From Mytilus edulis (lineage: Eukaryota; Mollusca; Bivalvia; Mytilida; Mytilidae), in assembly GCF_963676685.1 (NCBI RefSeq), contig NC_092348.1, forward strand, positions 27,131,386-27,195,385: DNA of 64,000 nucleotides, written 5' to 3'. The notes under the pieces were generated by a model. The model made no database searches, had not been told where the DNA came from, and worked only from the letters and a program-made list of their open reading frames with translations. Each line of letters opens with the position of its first letter. Position 1 is the first letter of the stretch. Shown here piece after piece: positions 1-12,989 of the stretch. The position numbers were made by a program, and so were the translations under genes.

Positions 1-115
1 CTAATAAAAAAAAAGGCAGGACCGAATAGAGTGAAAAATAAAAAGGCAGGACAGAGATTACAACTAAAAAAAAATGCAGGACAAATTTTTTCATCCTAGC
101 CCCCCGATAAAAATC
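1..115. repeat. Degenerate GGCAGGAC tandem motif at window edge
   Basis: Three spaced copies of an A-rich stretch followed by GGCAGGAC or TGCAGGAC, roughly 30 bp apart. They run into a TCCTAGCCCCCC tract. The repeat is cut by the window start, so its full extent is unknown. No coding signal is seen. Confidence 0.45.
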
Positions 116-178
116 AAATGGTAGCTCCCTTATCCATATGGAACAAAATAATATTTTTTTTCTGTTTTTAAGAGCTCG

Positions 179-302
179 ATATAACTCAGAATCAAGGTTC
201 CGAACAAAAATATAACTCAGAATCAAGGTTCCGAACAAAAATATAACTCAGAATCAAGGTTCCGAACAAAAATATAACTCAGAATCAAGGTTCCGAACAA
301 AA
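179..302. repeat. 31-bp minisatellite, 4 copies
   Basis: Four head-to-tail copies of a 31-bp unit (begins ATATAACTCAGAATCAAGG, ends with an A run), practically identical to one another. Near identity suggests recent expansion, so copy number may vary between individuals. Confidence 0.95.
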
Positions 303-1069
303 GTTTGATAAAAGTGAAATAACCATTTTCTACTTAAAAAGCTGAGAAATGAAGGTTACTAAGTTTAAATACCATGATACATATATTTTCAATAAATATG
401 ACATAACGTTTTAGATTGAATAAAGTAATTCAAAATAAATCTATAATCAAACTCATTTCAAATAATGAATTGACCTTTCACTGACCAGCTGGGTCATAAA
501 AACAAACATTACTGGACATGCAGGCAGGACCCCCAGCAAGAAAACAAACAGTTGAAGTACTGCCATGTTTTATTACGTTATAGATGCTGAAACCTAGTCA
601 AAGGTCTTTGTGAATCGAATTTTTAAAATATAATACCGTATGTCAACACCATTTTAATAGTATTGATGTTATTACATGTTATTTAGTGACTCGATTGACA
701 ATATACTTAAAATCTAATGTTGACAAACCAGTTCCTAAACAAACAAACGAACTCTGATAAGTTGTATGCCATGTTAAGGATTGCCAAAAATAAGTGGATT
801 AAAGAGTGTGTACCAAACACGAGGTGACATGGTGTACTAAAATTGAGTGTTTTCAAATGTTTGTCTTTTATTGAAATTAGTGACAATGCAATTTTATACC
901 AGTGAAATTTATCTGTATTTGCATAAAAAATCATAGGTTATGTGGGAGGGCACACAAGGAAAGGAGACGTGAATATAAACTACAGGTATTAAAGATTTTC
1001 GTGTTCTTTGTGGTAAACAGATAAAAAGTATACGCAGCATGTCTATGAATGATTACAAATAAAATGCAG
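303..1069. other. No gene seen
   Basis: AT-rich sequence with short chance ORFs only. No splice-bounded conserved exon, RNA gene or clear repeat boundary was found. Confidence 0.5.
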
Positions 1070-1320
1070 TTTTTTGTGTTTAATTTTCTTTTTTAGGCGT
1101 TGTCTAACTTTTTTACGTTTATTGATGTGTACATAAATCAGGCCGTTAGTTTTCTCGTGTTTTAGATATGTCATTTCGAGGGTCTTTTATAGCTTACTAT
1201 GTTACATGGGCTTTATTCTTTGTTAAAGACCGTTCAGTGACATCTAGTTGTAAAAGTTTACGTCATTTGCATCTGTATCTGGAGGAGAGTTGTCTCATTG
1301 TCCTCAATCTACACAAATAT
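1070..1320 (-). repeat. Dispersed mussel repeat, family A-like (diverged)
   Basis: Contains, on the complementary strand, the ordered landmarks of the family A repeat seen more clearly at 13,660, 17,918 and 56,145: a TTTTATAGCTTAC block, a GACCGT...CAGTGAC block and AGTTGTCTCATTG. A further shred occurs near 1,640-1,735. Copies are diverged and non-coding. Confidence 0.5.
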
Positions 1321-2525
1321 TTTGATGCCTAAAAAAAGGCCAAGTTGTCTTGGCAACTTGTATGTAGTTTCGCTCTATACCAGTCTATCTTGATGAAGCT
1401 CCGTCCTATACAGTATTTTTGTATTAATCTGGTATAAAAAAAGGTACCATAAAATTTATCCAAACCTGTTTTGTAACTTAATCTGTATTTGTCACAAGCA
1501 GCCTTAAGAACCGTGACTGGACAAAGTCCAATCTTAAACAATATGTCTGATGAGAATTCCATCCAAACTGTCTATGCTGGCATGTCGCGTACTAGTAATT
1601 GTCAAACCTATCTACCTAGGCTTCAGTGCATGTCTGACATAGACGTGTTGAAGACCGTATTTTGACCTATAATGGTTTACTTGAATAAAGTGTGACTTAG
1701 ATGGAGATTTGTCTCTGTACCACATATTCTTATATCTTATCTACTGACATGTATGTATGTACTATGTCTAGATTTACTAGTGCTATAAAATAGAAGAAAA
1801 ATACCCCAAACATATGACAGAGTGGAGCGAGTTCAGTTTTATATTCTCGGATGACTCTAAGTCAGAAGATAGTCATGCAGACAGTCTGATGTTCCTCAGT
1901 TAATTTAACTGAATTTGAAAACAGGTAAATAAAGTTTCATTTCACTATAAGACGATAATGTTCACCCTTATAATACCGTGACAACAACTACTTATATGTG
2001 GTAAGACTCCCATGAAGTTGCAATCTATTTCTCGGTAGGAATTGTAAGTCTGTACTAGAAAAGACCTCACTGAACTTTGAAAAGTGTATAAGTTTTATTA
2101 TTATATAGCAAAATAAAACACTTCTTCCCATTGTTGAATCTCTCTAAGGATAAGATTAATCATTGTTGTTTATGAATAAAATTGTGCATTTTAGACTTCT
2201 CCAAATCATTCAAGTGATTTAAATTACTTTAAATGGACTTAACTACCTACTTGGCGAGTTAACGTAATTTCTTTGTAACGAAAATGAAATTTTGTGGGGT
2301 AAATATTTTTGTCAATAGGCGGAAAATGAGTAAAAGATGAACGCATTAATTTTACTTTAATAGTGCGTCATGCAGTTTCTTGGCTAATATACATAAACTC
2401 ATCAATCTTCTGTCAAAACTATTTAGTTTTTGTAACTGATCTAACTTAAAAGCACAATATACTGAGGTACCTGATATTATCCACAATATACTGGAGTCCA
2501 AAGAAAAGCAAAAATGTGAGTACAT

Positions 2526-2672
2526 ATCAGGGGACAATGTGTCGTGTACACACACGAATTCATACGCATCCTATCAGGGGACAATGTGTCGTGTACACAC
2601 ACGAATTCATACGCATCCTATCAGGGGACAATGTGTCGTGTACACACACGAATTCATACGCATCCTATCAGG
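2526..2672. repeat. 47-bp minisatellite, 3.1 copies
   Basis: Three essentially identical 47-bp units (start ATCAGGGGACAATGTGTCG). Each contains the short palindrome CGTGTACACACACG and an EcoRI-like GAATTC. The 84-codon reading frame across the array results from the period and is not considered a gene. Confidence 0.96.
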
Positions 2673-2759
2673 AAACTGAGAGGCATCAGACATAAAACGA
2701 TGTACAGTGAAGAAAAATATAAAATGTATTTGACGAGCTTAAGATACAGAGAGAAAGCG

Positions 2760-2950
2760 AGACTGAGCAACACGAAACCCACCAATAACTGTGGGTGATC
2801 TCAGGTGTAAGGGTAAGCAGATTCTGCCCCACATGTGTCACCCTTCGTGTTGCTCATGTTAGTATATTCACGGTAATAAGTCTTATTTGTTTTAAATCAC
2901 ATTAGGGGGAGACGGGATTGTAGTTACGACAAATATTTCAAAACATATGT
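2760..2950. repeat. Dispersed repeat, family E
   Basis: Shares ordered blocks with 12,780-12,960, 21,370-21,540 and 39,905-40,010: CCCACCA followed by ACTG.GGGTGATC, AAGGGTAAGCAGAT and CACATGTG.CACCC. The four internal copies define an interspersed, non-coding family. Confidence 0.6.
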
Positions 2951-3394
2951 AGAACTGAACAAAAATAAACGAAAAGTTGAATTAAAAATCAATGTGCATG
3001 TCTTTCTGACGTGTATTGGTATTGGATGAAGCTGTATAGTTTAACTTTATATTGCATTATAATGATCATAAATCATGCTACAATATTCTGTTTGTTGTCA
3101 TTTCATGACCTTGATTTAGGTAGTTGTTCTGGTTATTAAAACATTTGTAGATAATAAGTGATAGAATTTGTAGTCGTTCATCCAGTTAATTGCTGAAGCA
3201 AAGGTCTCTTCAAAGACGTGTCGTACTAATTGATGTATACCAATGGCTATTGCTGTAATTCTGACTGGCGATCAAGCTGTAAGGTTTCATTTCACTGACT
3301 ATAGTTCATTGTTGATTACGTTGCAGTAATTGTCAGTAGTTATAGACATCAATACACGTTCTCTTTATCATACCTTTGAAATTAGTGGATTGAT

Positions 3395-3710
3395 AGGAAA
3401 GATCAAAAACAAGTACCACAAACACATCAAAAACATGAAAACATTCATATCAAATCAAACTCCAAAACAGTTGCAACATCGTCTCTGCTAACCTTATCTT
3501 GGATCCCAGAACTACGTTCACGTGTCATATTCCTGACTTGGTATACAGGCATTTTCTTTTTAGAAAATGGTGGATTGAACCTATAGCTATCTAAACCTCT
3601 CACTTGTATGACAGTCAAATCAAATTCCATTATATTGACAACGATGCGTGAACAAAACAAACAGACACAATAGGGTAACATGTCAAAAATAGGGGAACAG
3701 CAGTCAACAT
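3395..3710. repeat. Dispersed repeat, family C
   Basis: Matches the copies at 11,388, 19,380 and 40,640. Landmarks in order are TTCCTGACTTGGTA.AGGCATTTT, AGAAAATGGTGGATT(G/A)AACCT, CTCTCACTTGTATGACAGTC and AACAAACAGACACAATA. Diverged and non-coding; the 78-codon reverse-strand ORF through it is a shadow. Confidence 0.65.
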
Positions 3711-3719
3711 TGTGTTTTC

Positions 3720-5200
3720 ATATTAATCACTATAAAAACAAACAAATAAAACACAGAAGCACAAACAGGCATACATTAAATTAAGCAATCTCATTTTACT
3801 TTTTATTATACCTGTAACTACTGAATATTGCTATCAGAAACCAGTCTAGGCTACACTTTACGTAAGCTTATGACAAATAGCAATCACAATAACCATCACA
3901 ACAAAGATCCAGGAGCATTAAAAGCACATGCAAGAACATATTTCAGTCACACAAGACACTGAACAAAACTACTATCGTGACTTATACTCTCGAAATTCAC
4001 CATTTTATGTAATATTAACTATGGAGCTAAATATCCGTCGTTGTGACATTTATGATAAATCAAGTTATAGTTCAAACATCAAAAGAACTAAGACAGCGTG
4101 TTCGGATGGACCATCATGACTTTGTAAATGTTAAATACTCTTAATTATAGGCTTATGTTTCCGTAAACATAGCTTGCTCTTTTGACATCAAAGAGTCATT
4201 GCATTCAGTTAAAACACCATTTTGTTAAAATATAGAAATATGTTGTTTTGCTACTTTATGTTAATTCTTTTATGTAGGTAATTTGTAAAACCTTCAGCAT
4301 TCTACGATATTCTAAAATATCCGTTTTCTTGATAACAATGATATTTTGAAGTGTTTGTTATTTTTTGTATCTTTCTTCACTGTCCGGGAGAACAACATCA
4401 AAGAAAAGAAAATGTTTTTACGATCAAATAAAAAAATCCATTTTGTTATTAATCTTTAATGAATTCTATCATTTCAGAGGCAGTAAGATGAACGAAGCAT
4501 TGTTTAGAACGTGACACCCCGAGCCAATCATTGTTTCATAGGGATGCAAATAAAAGTGATATGTACCGACTGACTTAAATGAATGTGTATTCGATATTGC
4601 CCTTTTAAACGGAATAAAAGCATGCGACGTCTTGTAGACTTTTAATTTAATGTACTATCCACAGAAGTTGTATACTAAGGTAGAATCGATTGTAAGGACT
4701 AAACGACCCGAGAAAATCTATTCAGACTATTGTCGGCCATTGATCTAATGCCGTGTGCATACTGGCGCAAACACATGGAAGTACTTTTGATTCTTCTCTT
4801 GTTTCTCGCATAATTTGTTTATAATTCTACTTATTATGTAATATTGCATGTTATTGAATATTTAAATCTTTAACATTTATTAATATGTCGTGCACCTGCA
4901 ACAGGTGTTTATGGTCACAATTATATATCTTTGTATTTGACTTTGATATTTGATCTTCTAATATGTCATCTCGTTTCGATTACTAGTAGTGTACTCTTGT
5001 TACAATTTATTTTATTAAAAATTCTAAACATGACAACAAAGAAATTTTAAAAATATTATAACAATGTCAAGAAATAGTAAACATTAGGAAGATAGGGTGA
5101 TTTATGTAAGATATAAACAACATAAAACTGTAAGACACTCATCATTAAGATGAGAAAAATCATCAAGACAGAAATAATAGTTCACGGCTTATGATTAGTC
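3720..5200. other. No gene seen
   Basis: AT-rich sequence. No conserved exon with proper splice sites was found on either strand, and the short ORFs show no recognisable domain. Confidence 0.45.
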
Positions 5201-5204
5201 GGTG

Positions 5205-5405
5205 GCAACATCAACTAAAATGGAGAATGGAAATGGGGAATCAACCAAAAAGACAAAAATCTTACCAAAGATAAGAAAACAGAAATAGGCTGAAGGACAC
5301 CTACGGGTGCGGGAATTCTCGCTACATTGAAGACCCATTGGTGGCCTTCAGCTGTTGTCTACTCGATGGTCGGGTTGTTGTCGCTTTGACACATTCCCCA
5401 TTTCC
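5205..5405. repeat. Dispersed repeat with inverted ends
   Basis: The ends are complementary: ATGGAAATGGGGAAT near 5,225-5,240 against ATTCCCCATTTCC near 5,392-5,405. The interior includes ACCCATTGGTGGCCTTCAGC. A related fragment in the opposite orientation lies near 38,805-38,865 (GTGGGGAATATTTCAAAGAG). It behaves like a short mobile fold-back repeat. Confidence 0.5.
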
Positions 5406-6879
5406 TTTCTCAATTTTATTCATTTTGAATCAGTTGTACTGTACTGTACTGACTTTCAGAAGCACCTGCCGAATTTTGAATGTAATGTACTTGACGGAGA
5501 AGCAGTAAAATACTACTTTCAAAGTCTTTGGTTTGAACATGGCTTCGATCGAATGAAGCACCTCTCACACAAACAACAAAAAAACGATCTTGGTGACATC
5601 TAAAGAAAATACTTGAAGAATGATCATGAAGTAATAAAAAAAGTAAGTAGAACGCAGAGTTCGAAAATGTGAAAAGAGGAAAAGCAACGTTTTTACGAAA
5701 TTTTACATTTTGTTAACAGTACAACAAACAAAGTCTTTAACATGAACAGGCTATTAACATTCAGTTAATGAGTCTGGAGGACAATAATATTGGTGTTCAT
5801 CTCTATTGTACACCTTTAATGTCTATAACGTATCAGGTCATACATTGGGCCACTTTGACATTTTAAAGAAAGTTATAATCACTTTGGAATAAATTATTTA
5901 AAATCAGTTTAAGAATTCAATGATTTTGAAAGCAAATAAAAGAAACTAAACGACTCGGAATAATTTGAGGTGTGAACTGAGGTCGGGCGAAAAATTATAA
6001 TGGAGTTCAGACGACGTCAGACATATTCACCTGAGACATGCAGAATATACTTCACTTGTCAATATGAAAGAAACGAAATATTCTATGCACTTTTTGTATA
6101 TTTTCTATATTAGAAAAATGAAGGATGCACATTAAGAAACTCGTATGTTTACAGTGCATAATATTATGTTTCAAAACTCAAAATGTATAAAGGTACATCA
6201 TCTTTATTTAGAATTGGCTCTTGTGAATAACTTATGTCGTTATGTATTAGAGAGGTCAAATACTGTAAAAGTAAAATGGCACTTTAAAAGATTGCAAGAT
6301 ATTTGCTAAACTTCTAGTGGCAAATATTTCATACATATTTAGATAATGTATTAATCTACAACAAATATGATAGATGGGGTCTACAAAGTGGTATATACTG
6401 GATCAACAGTTCTAAGTTTGAACTGTCAAATCGAAAATGCGTTATTTCAAGTGTTCTTTGACGTTTAGAGATTTCTTTTGAGATTTCTTTTTTAATTTAA
6501 TGCATACATTCTTAACAGACGTGGCAGCTAGTTTATCTCCGATTGCAATACGATTACCCCATTACAAATGGATTCATCCTACAGATTTTAGCAGTCAATT
6601 TGACAATACTTCTATTCCCGAATTAACCATTGTGTTTTGGTCGGCTTGACGTTACACTTATATGTCCGGGTTATGTGATTATGTTTTTGTGTACTGTTAC
6701 CTTCTTGGATAGCAAACTAGACTCATAGTGTTGGTTTAGGACAGAGAGTGGCAAATCTAAATGATATTAACATAAGAAAATCTTGAATATGCCTGAAATT
6801 AATCCAACTTTACATTCAGTTCAAAATACACCAATCTATCGACCAAGAAAAATCCCAGATTTCAATTACTCATCCTTGA
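5406..6879. other. No gene seen
   Basis: AT-rich, with chance ORFs only. No tRNA-like cloverleaf, conserved exon or terminal repeats could be supported. Confidence 0.45.
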
Positions 6880-7425
6880 TCGACTTGATATAGATCCAAA
6901 TAAAAGTAACAGCGGCATACCGCCGTTCAAAAGTCCTAAATCTTTTGAGAGAAAACAAATTCGGGTTACAAACAGAAACCTAAGGAAACACATCAACTAT
7001 AAGGAGATAACAACGGAACAACAGAAACACTGAAGTGCAACAAAACAAACGACAACAAACATTAAAACCAACTGTTTGATAACAATTGAAACATTCCTGT
7101 CTTGGTAAAGGACATTTTAAGAAAAAGATGGTGGGTTGAACCTGGTTGTATGGCTAGTCAAACCTCCTGCTTATATGGCAATGTTGAAAAATATCAGTAA
7201 GTTGACAACACCATGTGACATGAATACAACATAAACAAACGCAAGCAATCAGCCCAGAGAAACGCACAAATAAATAGTGTAATAGTCGTTACAACATCTA
7301 CACCTCAGAATAACAACGAACATCTTCCATTAACGACAGCACTGGACAAAAACAAACTGTGACGTATTTTTGTGACGAAAATATCATCTTGAAATTTATA
7401 CAATTATTTTCATAATACTAGTTCA
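6880..7425 (+). repeat. Dispersed repeat, family F
   Basis: Shares a long co-linear series of blocks with the reverse-strand copy at 14,700-15,043: CAAACCTCC.GCTT.TATGGCAATGTT, AACACTACGTGACA or similar, AATAGTCGTTACAACAT and ATTTTCATAATACTAGT. Two diverged copies in opposite orientation identify an interspersed element; neither keeps a credible ORF. Confidence 0.6.
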
Positions 7426-8039
7426 AACAATCAAATGATTATTACGGTATTGAAAGGCTATTTTGCTATTTTCAATAAATGCTGTGACGACGTCGTAATT
7501 ATTTGCACTAACACAATACTTTATCCGTGGAATACTATGGAAATTACCTCGACAGTACTGACAAATAAGATACATGTAAAATGTACCGAAAACACAGAAC
7601 CCAAATGATAAAACAACACAATATCCAACAAAACACACAACAGAAACAGTCAAAGTCAAATAAATGATAATACGGTGCAGTATATACTACACCCCCCAAA
7701 AGCTCTTTCGAAAAAGTTTTTTATATTCCTCTCTGTTACAATTGCGACAGGGAAGGACTTCATGAACAACTGTGTTGGATTTGAAAATTTGCAGGCATCA
7801 ACTTGCGATTTGATGGTAGCAAATTGAGTTTACTGGGGACGCGTTATCTTATAATCTATAAAGACATTCTTCCTATCTTTTCCAATATGTCATTATTTTT
7901 CTTTTTAACATATATGTCATTAAATTATTGCTGAGTTTTTCTTATATTTGTTTTTCCTCTGTATTGCTTTAACCTATTTTTTTTTTTATTCTATTCTATA
8001 AAGAATTCATAATTTAAACCCATTGAATGCAGAATAACA

Positions 8040-8235
8040 CCTTCCCCGAATCTTCCGTATATAGTCAATCGCGTTTTAAGAGACCTCTTAAAGGGAGAGC
8101 AAAAAAGTGGTCTGTTAAGACAGGTAGTCTTTTAATACAGGTCCAATCTATATGAAATGTACTACAGAGGGATCTAAAAATTAATGGTCGTATAATACAG
8201 GTTTTTGCTTAATACGGGTGGTCTCTTGAGCAGGT
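8040..8235. repeat. Degenerate repeats around TTAATACAGGT
   Basis: Several imperfect copies of GGTCTTTTAATACAGGT, GGTCGTATAATACAGGT and GCTTAATACGGGTGGTC, spaced irregularly. This resembles a decayed simple repeat of a type found in other invertebrate genomes. No gene is evident. Confidence 0.45.
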
Positions 8236-10039
8236 TTGTCTGTAACTGAATTTACTAATATGAAACAGTTAATTTTGTGCAAAAGATTAGTTTGTATATT
8301 GCAACAAACTAAATTGGCATGTAAATTTTCTGCAATTGTGTTAAACTTTAAATTGCTATGTCATTTTCACCTGTTGCTGACGGAACGTGCGTCTGGTGTA
8401 CCAAACTATAAGCCTTGTATCTTTGATGAAGTTTTTTTCTACAGAGTATTGAACGTATTAAATGTTAAATATTGAGCCGTGTAAGATGATAATACATCGA
8501 AATTGGCTAGGAATTTCCTGTGTTTTATCATAATACAGAATCCGTAAATAATGTTACTTTGATCTAACATTGATAAAAGTAAATCCTTTCAAATACAAAC
8601 ACAGTGCATTATATAACACTTCACTTAACACAATGCAAAAATTATTTTTATAAATATCGAGTTAGGTATAGAAAGATACACCCAGTATTTATTGAAATCT
8701 GTGATGATATAGTAGTTTTATATAGAATAATGATTCGTCCAAATATAGTAAGACTCAAAATAAATTGTTTATATTAAACACATATTGGAAGAATTTACAT
8801 TATAACAAAGGCCAATAAAAGATTGTAGGATAAATCTAAGAAAATTCATCAAAAGGAAAACTACGTGTTATATGCATTACACGTATATACATGAAATGAA
8901 ATAGGATGCATGCATGCATTGCACGTATTTGACATAATAATTTAAGGTAGCAGATTGAACAAATGCTAATTCCAATGCAAGAACTGTTTAACCTTCTGCA
9001 GTACCGATATCACCAATGTTTTGAAGGGTTCTGATTGTCTAATTCTTTGTGGAGTTTTATTTGCCTTTCCCTCGTCTCATTCCTTGGACAAAATTTGTTC
9101 GACTTGTGTTTTTCGATTGTACCATTGGTATCTTTTGTTTTTATTGTCATATACTTTACTAAAATTCAAGAGAATTACCCCAAATCACAAATGTATCTAA
9201 CAAAGCAATAACCCCAAGGGTTAGCAGGGTATACAAAATATGGTAATTCTTGGACTTCTGTCGTCTTGCTAAAGTTTGCCAAGTGTGTATATAAATACCC
9301 AACCACGTCAAGTCGGAATGGTGATCTTTTAATCCGATTTTTGTGTAGGTTCACACTCTCTTCACGTAACAAAAACTTTTGCAACAACTCTTTAATGATG
9401 TCACAGGTTGCCTGTTACAAGGCATTATTACCAAACTTGATTACTCAATTAAGCGTTCTAGTTGTTGACGGGGTGATCATAACACTCTAAATTACTACGA
9501 TTGAACAGATTTTATACAACTATTTTAATATTTAAGATACCCGTATTAACAAGACTCCATAAAACTTTGTATCACAGTGGTCTTCTCTACATACCAATAG
9601 TTTTCTCTCAAATATTATTTATACAGCCAAAGAGGCTTCAATACTATTTTGCATGTTCAATATTAATAGCAGTGCCAATCAGATGTGGGTTCCTCAAATT
9701 TCAAGGAATTGCTATAAAAACGGATTCAATCAGAAACATCAGTGAAAATGTCATGCTTTCTAAATGTTCTAAAGAATTTTTGCAACAACTTTCTGAGAGG
9801 TCAGAAGTAGACTTATACTTCCCTATCAAATATACCCGGCCCTTTACATTAAATGTTGACACAGGACGTATAAAAAGTAATAATCTAGCAATCAGAACCA
9901 CTATATATACAAGTGTGATATGATTTTGGTTTATTTTCGCGAATTGTTATTCAATTCAACGCTCAGTATTCCCTTATCTATAAACTATTATTGCGGCCCT
10001 TATAACATACTTGTGTTGGTGTATATAGAAAAGCAAAGC
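8236..10039. other. No gene supported; one 140-codon ORF not recognised
   Basis: The longest open frame (9,501-9,923, +) is 140 codons but has no recognisable domain. It overlaps an opposing ORF and has no splice or promoter context that I could recognise. I see no other coding support in this stretch. Confidence 0.4.
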
Positions 10040-10290
10040 TTGTTATAAATAAACTCATCATATATACCAGTATTGAAATTTTATATTTGCGCCGGACGCG
10101 CGTTTCGTTTACAAAAGACTCATCAGTGACGGTCGAATAGAAAAATGTAAAAAGCCAAATAAATTACGAAGTTGAAGTGCATTGAGGACCAAAAATTAAA
10201 AAAAAATATCCAAATACAGCTAAGGTTATCTATTCCTGAGGTAGCAAAGCCTTAGTATTATTTCAAAAATGTAAAGTTTTGTAAACAGTT
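10040..10290 (+). repeat. Dispersed repeat, family B, copy 1
   Basis: Carries the family signature ATATTTGCGCCGGACGCGCG, then CTACAAAAGACTCATCAGTGACG, ACGAAGTTGAAG and CTATTCCTGAGGTAG. Other copies lie at 10,415, 25,535, 26,915 (reverse) and 40,985 (reverse). I recall this as a very common mussel repeat. Confidence 0.75.
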
Positions 10291-10414
10291 AATTTATAAT
10301 TATGAACATATGAACATATCAATGATATCTCAGGTCAACACAGAAGTGCCGACTACTGGGCTGGTGATACCCTCGGGGAATTAAAACTCCACCAGCAGTG
10401 GCATCGACCCAGTG

Positions 10415-10615
10415 GTTGTAAATAAATTCATCATAGATACCAGGATTGAAATTTCATATTTGCGACAGACGCGCGTTTAATCTACAAAAGACTCACCAAT
10501 GACGCTCGAGTAAAAAAATGTAAAATGCCATTTAAAGTACGAAGTTGAAGAGAATTGAGCACCGAAAGTTCCTAAAAGTATTGACAAATACAGCTATGAT
10601 AAAAAGGCGGGAAAT
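10415..10615 (+). repeat. Dispersed repeat, family B, copy 2
   Basis: A second, more diverged copy about 375 bp downstream of the first, in the same orientation (CATAGATACCAGGATTGAAA, GACAGACGCGCGTTT, CAATGACGCTCGAG). The spacing and shared order suggest a local tandem duplication or paired insertion. Confidence 0.75.
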
Positions 10616-11387
10616 GTGACAAATATTTTTAATTCATTTTCAAATTAAGCATATATATACTTTCACTAAATAATTCTTTTTCTCCCCCATGTCTAATGAC
10701 TATTTAAACCTCATAATATAATTGTGTGTCAACTTATAAATAGGAATAGAGCAGACAAGAAGGTTATCTTTATATAAAGACATTTGTCTTGCAATGGATG
10801 ATAATGGAAAACTGATTAAGGATGTAGCACAAATGCAATGATTTAAGCTATTATCCTTGTAATTAACATGTGATACTTGAACTGAAGCCTACAATCTATT
10901 CTAGCATTTACATCTCAATTAATAAGATATGATTAATATTATATATCAGAACTATACATGTTAAACATTTCCTTAAGAAAAAGTATGTATTCTCTTAACT
11001 CAAAAACGAGTGCGCTAGCTTATGAGGAAGACCGTCTGATTTCATTACTTGCAGAGATCGACTCATATATTTGTTTCAACTTCTTTGATGTCTCACATGT
11101 CCACCTATGTTAATTGATGTGGCTCCGATTACCCGTGTTGTCATGTCTTTGGCTTTTACATTGATTTTTTCTTGATAATACTTTTAAAAATCGTATAGAT
11201 TGGGATGAATGCAAAGAATTAGATGACATTTCTACTGACACAACTGGTCTCCTTTCGTTTTCCGTACATTTTATTTGTATAAATTTAACTGTTAGATTGT
11301 TTGCTATTCCTTTATTTTCGTGAAAAGATGTGGACATCGGCATGCACTATCTTGATGTTTATACCTGGGCTTACCTGAATTATGATT

Positions 11388-11545
11388 CGGAAAAAAGTAA
11401 AATCACAAAAATATTGAACTCCGAGGAAAGTTCAAAACGGAAAGTCCCTAATCAAAAGGCAAAATCAAATGATAAAACTCATCAAACGAATGGACAACAA
11501 CTGTCCTATTCCTGACATGGTACGTATAGGCGTTTGAAACGATCA
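11388..11545 (+). repeat. Dispersed repeat, family C
   Basis: Starts AAAAGTAAAATCACAAAAAT and continues through GAGGAAAGTTCAAAACGGAA to a TTCCTGACATGGTA block, as in the longer copy at 19,380-19,690. Non-coding. Confidence 0.65.
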
Positions 11546-11825
11546 TCATATTGTACACTCGCAAGAAAACAAAAACGGGTACCCCGCATGTTTCCATTTA
11601 TTTTCCTGATAAAAAATACAAAGATAGAAAAAACGTGTGCTTAAAAAAATGATGCAGAATATTTATTTCTGAACAAATCGTTTGGTAATTGACGTTAGAT
11701 TTCCACCATTTTCATGAGAAGCCAATCATAACATTTAAATAAGATAATTTTCCGTTTTGTAAGAGTTTATATCAAAATTTAAATAACTTCATTCAATGTT
11801 GAAAAAATTCAAAGATATCAATGTT

Positions 11826-12400
11826 GTAACAACCTTGTTCGGTCACCTTTTTATTAGGTCTTCCTTATATTTTGGCGTCCCGATCTTGGCTAAGTTGTAA
11901 ATGTGATTTCTTATCGATGATTATTTTACGAATAAATCTTTGAACTTATATTTGAGGAAAATACATAATATGAATATAGACATGTACGAATATGAATAAC
12001 GATTTGGATGATATCAATGTTATGCTAAACTAATTTATTAGGTGCAATTGATAAGAAGTTTTAATTTATACTTCAATGACGTTCTCGTACTCACTCATAC
12101 TCTCTCATGTATAACCTGTTTATCTTAGCAAATGTCTAATGTCTGATTTATTCTTCATTTTATTTAGTAGCCTAATTTCAACTCAATTTATTGTTTCGAT
12201 CTTTATATAACCCTGAGTGAGTTATACACTCGACAAATTCGCTTTAGACTCTTGAATATAGCAAAGCAACCAAGAAGTTAACAACATATACAAGAATCTC
12301 CCGTATATTATACTTCGTCAAAAAAAAACTAACAACATTGAGGGAAATGAAATCCGACGCAATTATTCTTGCATACGAAAACGAATAATTATATGCAAAT
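11826..12400 (+). repeat. ~570-bp duplicated segment, copy 1, with TATA box
   Basis: Aligns co-linearly by eye with 12,990-13,575. Shared landmarks: TCTTCCT followed by GGCG(T)CC, GGCTA(A/G)GTTGTAAATGTG, GGTGCAATTGATAAGAAG, a TATATAA box (12,204-12,210 here), GACAAATTCGCT about 25 bp beyond it, and GAAATGAAATCCGACGCA. Conservation of the TATA box and the stretch after it suggests duplicated 5' gene regions. No downstream exons were recognised, so a gene is not claimed. Confidence 0.6.
12204..12210 (+). promoter_or_regulatory. Candidate TATA box in duplicated segment 1
   Basis: TATATAA. The corresponding TATATAAA occurs at 13,396-13,403 in segment 2, exactly 1,192 bp downstream, followed in both by a conserved GACAAATTCGCT block. 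Positional conservation between paralogous copies is the only support. Confidence 0.35.
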
Positions 12401-12779
12401 CTATTTTTTAAATAAATGCCTGTACCCCTAAAGACGCAAAGTCTGACAACCCGGGCGACACATTTTATTTTGACGAAAAAAAATAGTTTTAAACCAATAA
12501 AGTCTAGCTAAGGAGCTGCCGTTTGGTTAATTTTCATGATAGTAACTCATTTCTACTTAAATCATATTGGTGAAAATCGTCAAAAGTAGTAATTTTTTCT
12601 CTGAAACTTGCATATGAAGCCGCAAAACCCAATCGCATACACTCACACATACAACTCTCGTTCTGATCATAGATACCTGGGTTTGAATATGAAATGCATT
12701 CCGAAATTCAAACTCATGATTAAAATATAAACTGACTCCATGACTAAAAAAGAAAAATAACAAAAGACAAACAATAGTA

Positions 12780-12960
12780 CTCAAATCACAAAATAAAAAA
12801 ATAAAGACTGAGAAACAGGAAGCCCACCACAAACTGGGGGTGATCCCTAGTGCTCCGGAAGGGTGCATAGATACTGCAGCACATGTGGCACCCGTCATGT
12901 TGTTCATATTAGTACAAACCCGGTAATAAGTCTAAATCGGTAGGTCACATTTGGGAAAAG
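12780..12960. repeat. Dispersed repeat, family E
   Basis: Contains CCCACCACAAACTGGGGGTG, AAGGGTGCATAGATACTGC and CACATGTGGCACCCGTC, parallel to the copy at 2,760. It lies between the two 570-bp duplicated segments. The 116-codon reverse ORF overlapping it is not supported as a gene. Confidence 0.65.
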
Positions 12961-12989
12961 TTGCATAAATCAAATATATCATATAGTAC

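Noticed and set aside
178-302. Possible CRISPR-like array (31-bp repeats)
   Set aside because: The repeats are contiguous, without spacers, in a eukaryotic genome; a minisatellite.
2544-2798. 84-codon ORF
   Set aside because: Created by the 47-bp minisatellite followed by a dispersed repeat; no domain.
9501-9923. 140-codon forward ORF
   Set aside because: No recognisable domain, no promoter or splice context, overlapped by a reverse ORF; not enough support to call a gene.
12557-12907. 116-codon reverse ORF with a hydrophobic segment
   Set aside because: Overlaps the family E repeat and an AT-rich run (FFFF tract); likely chance.
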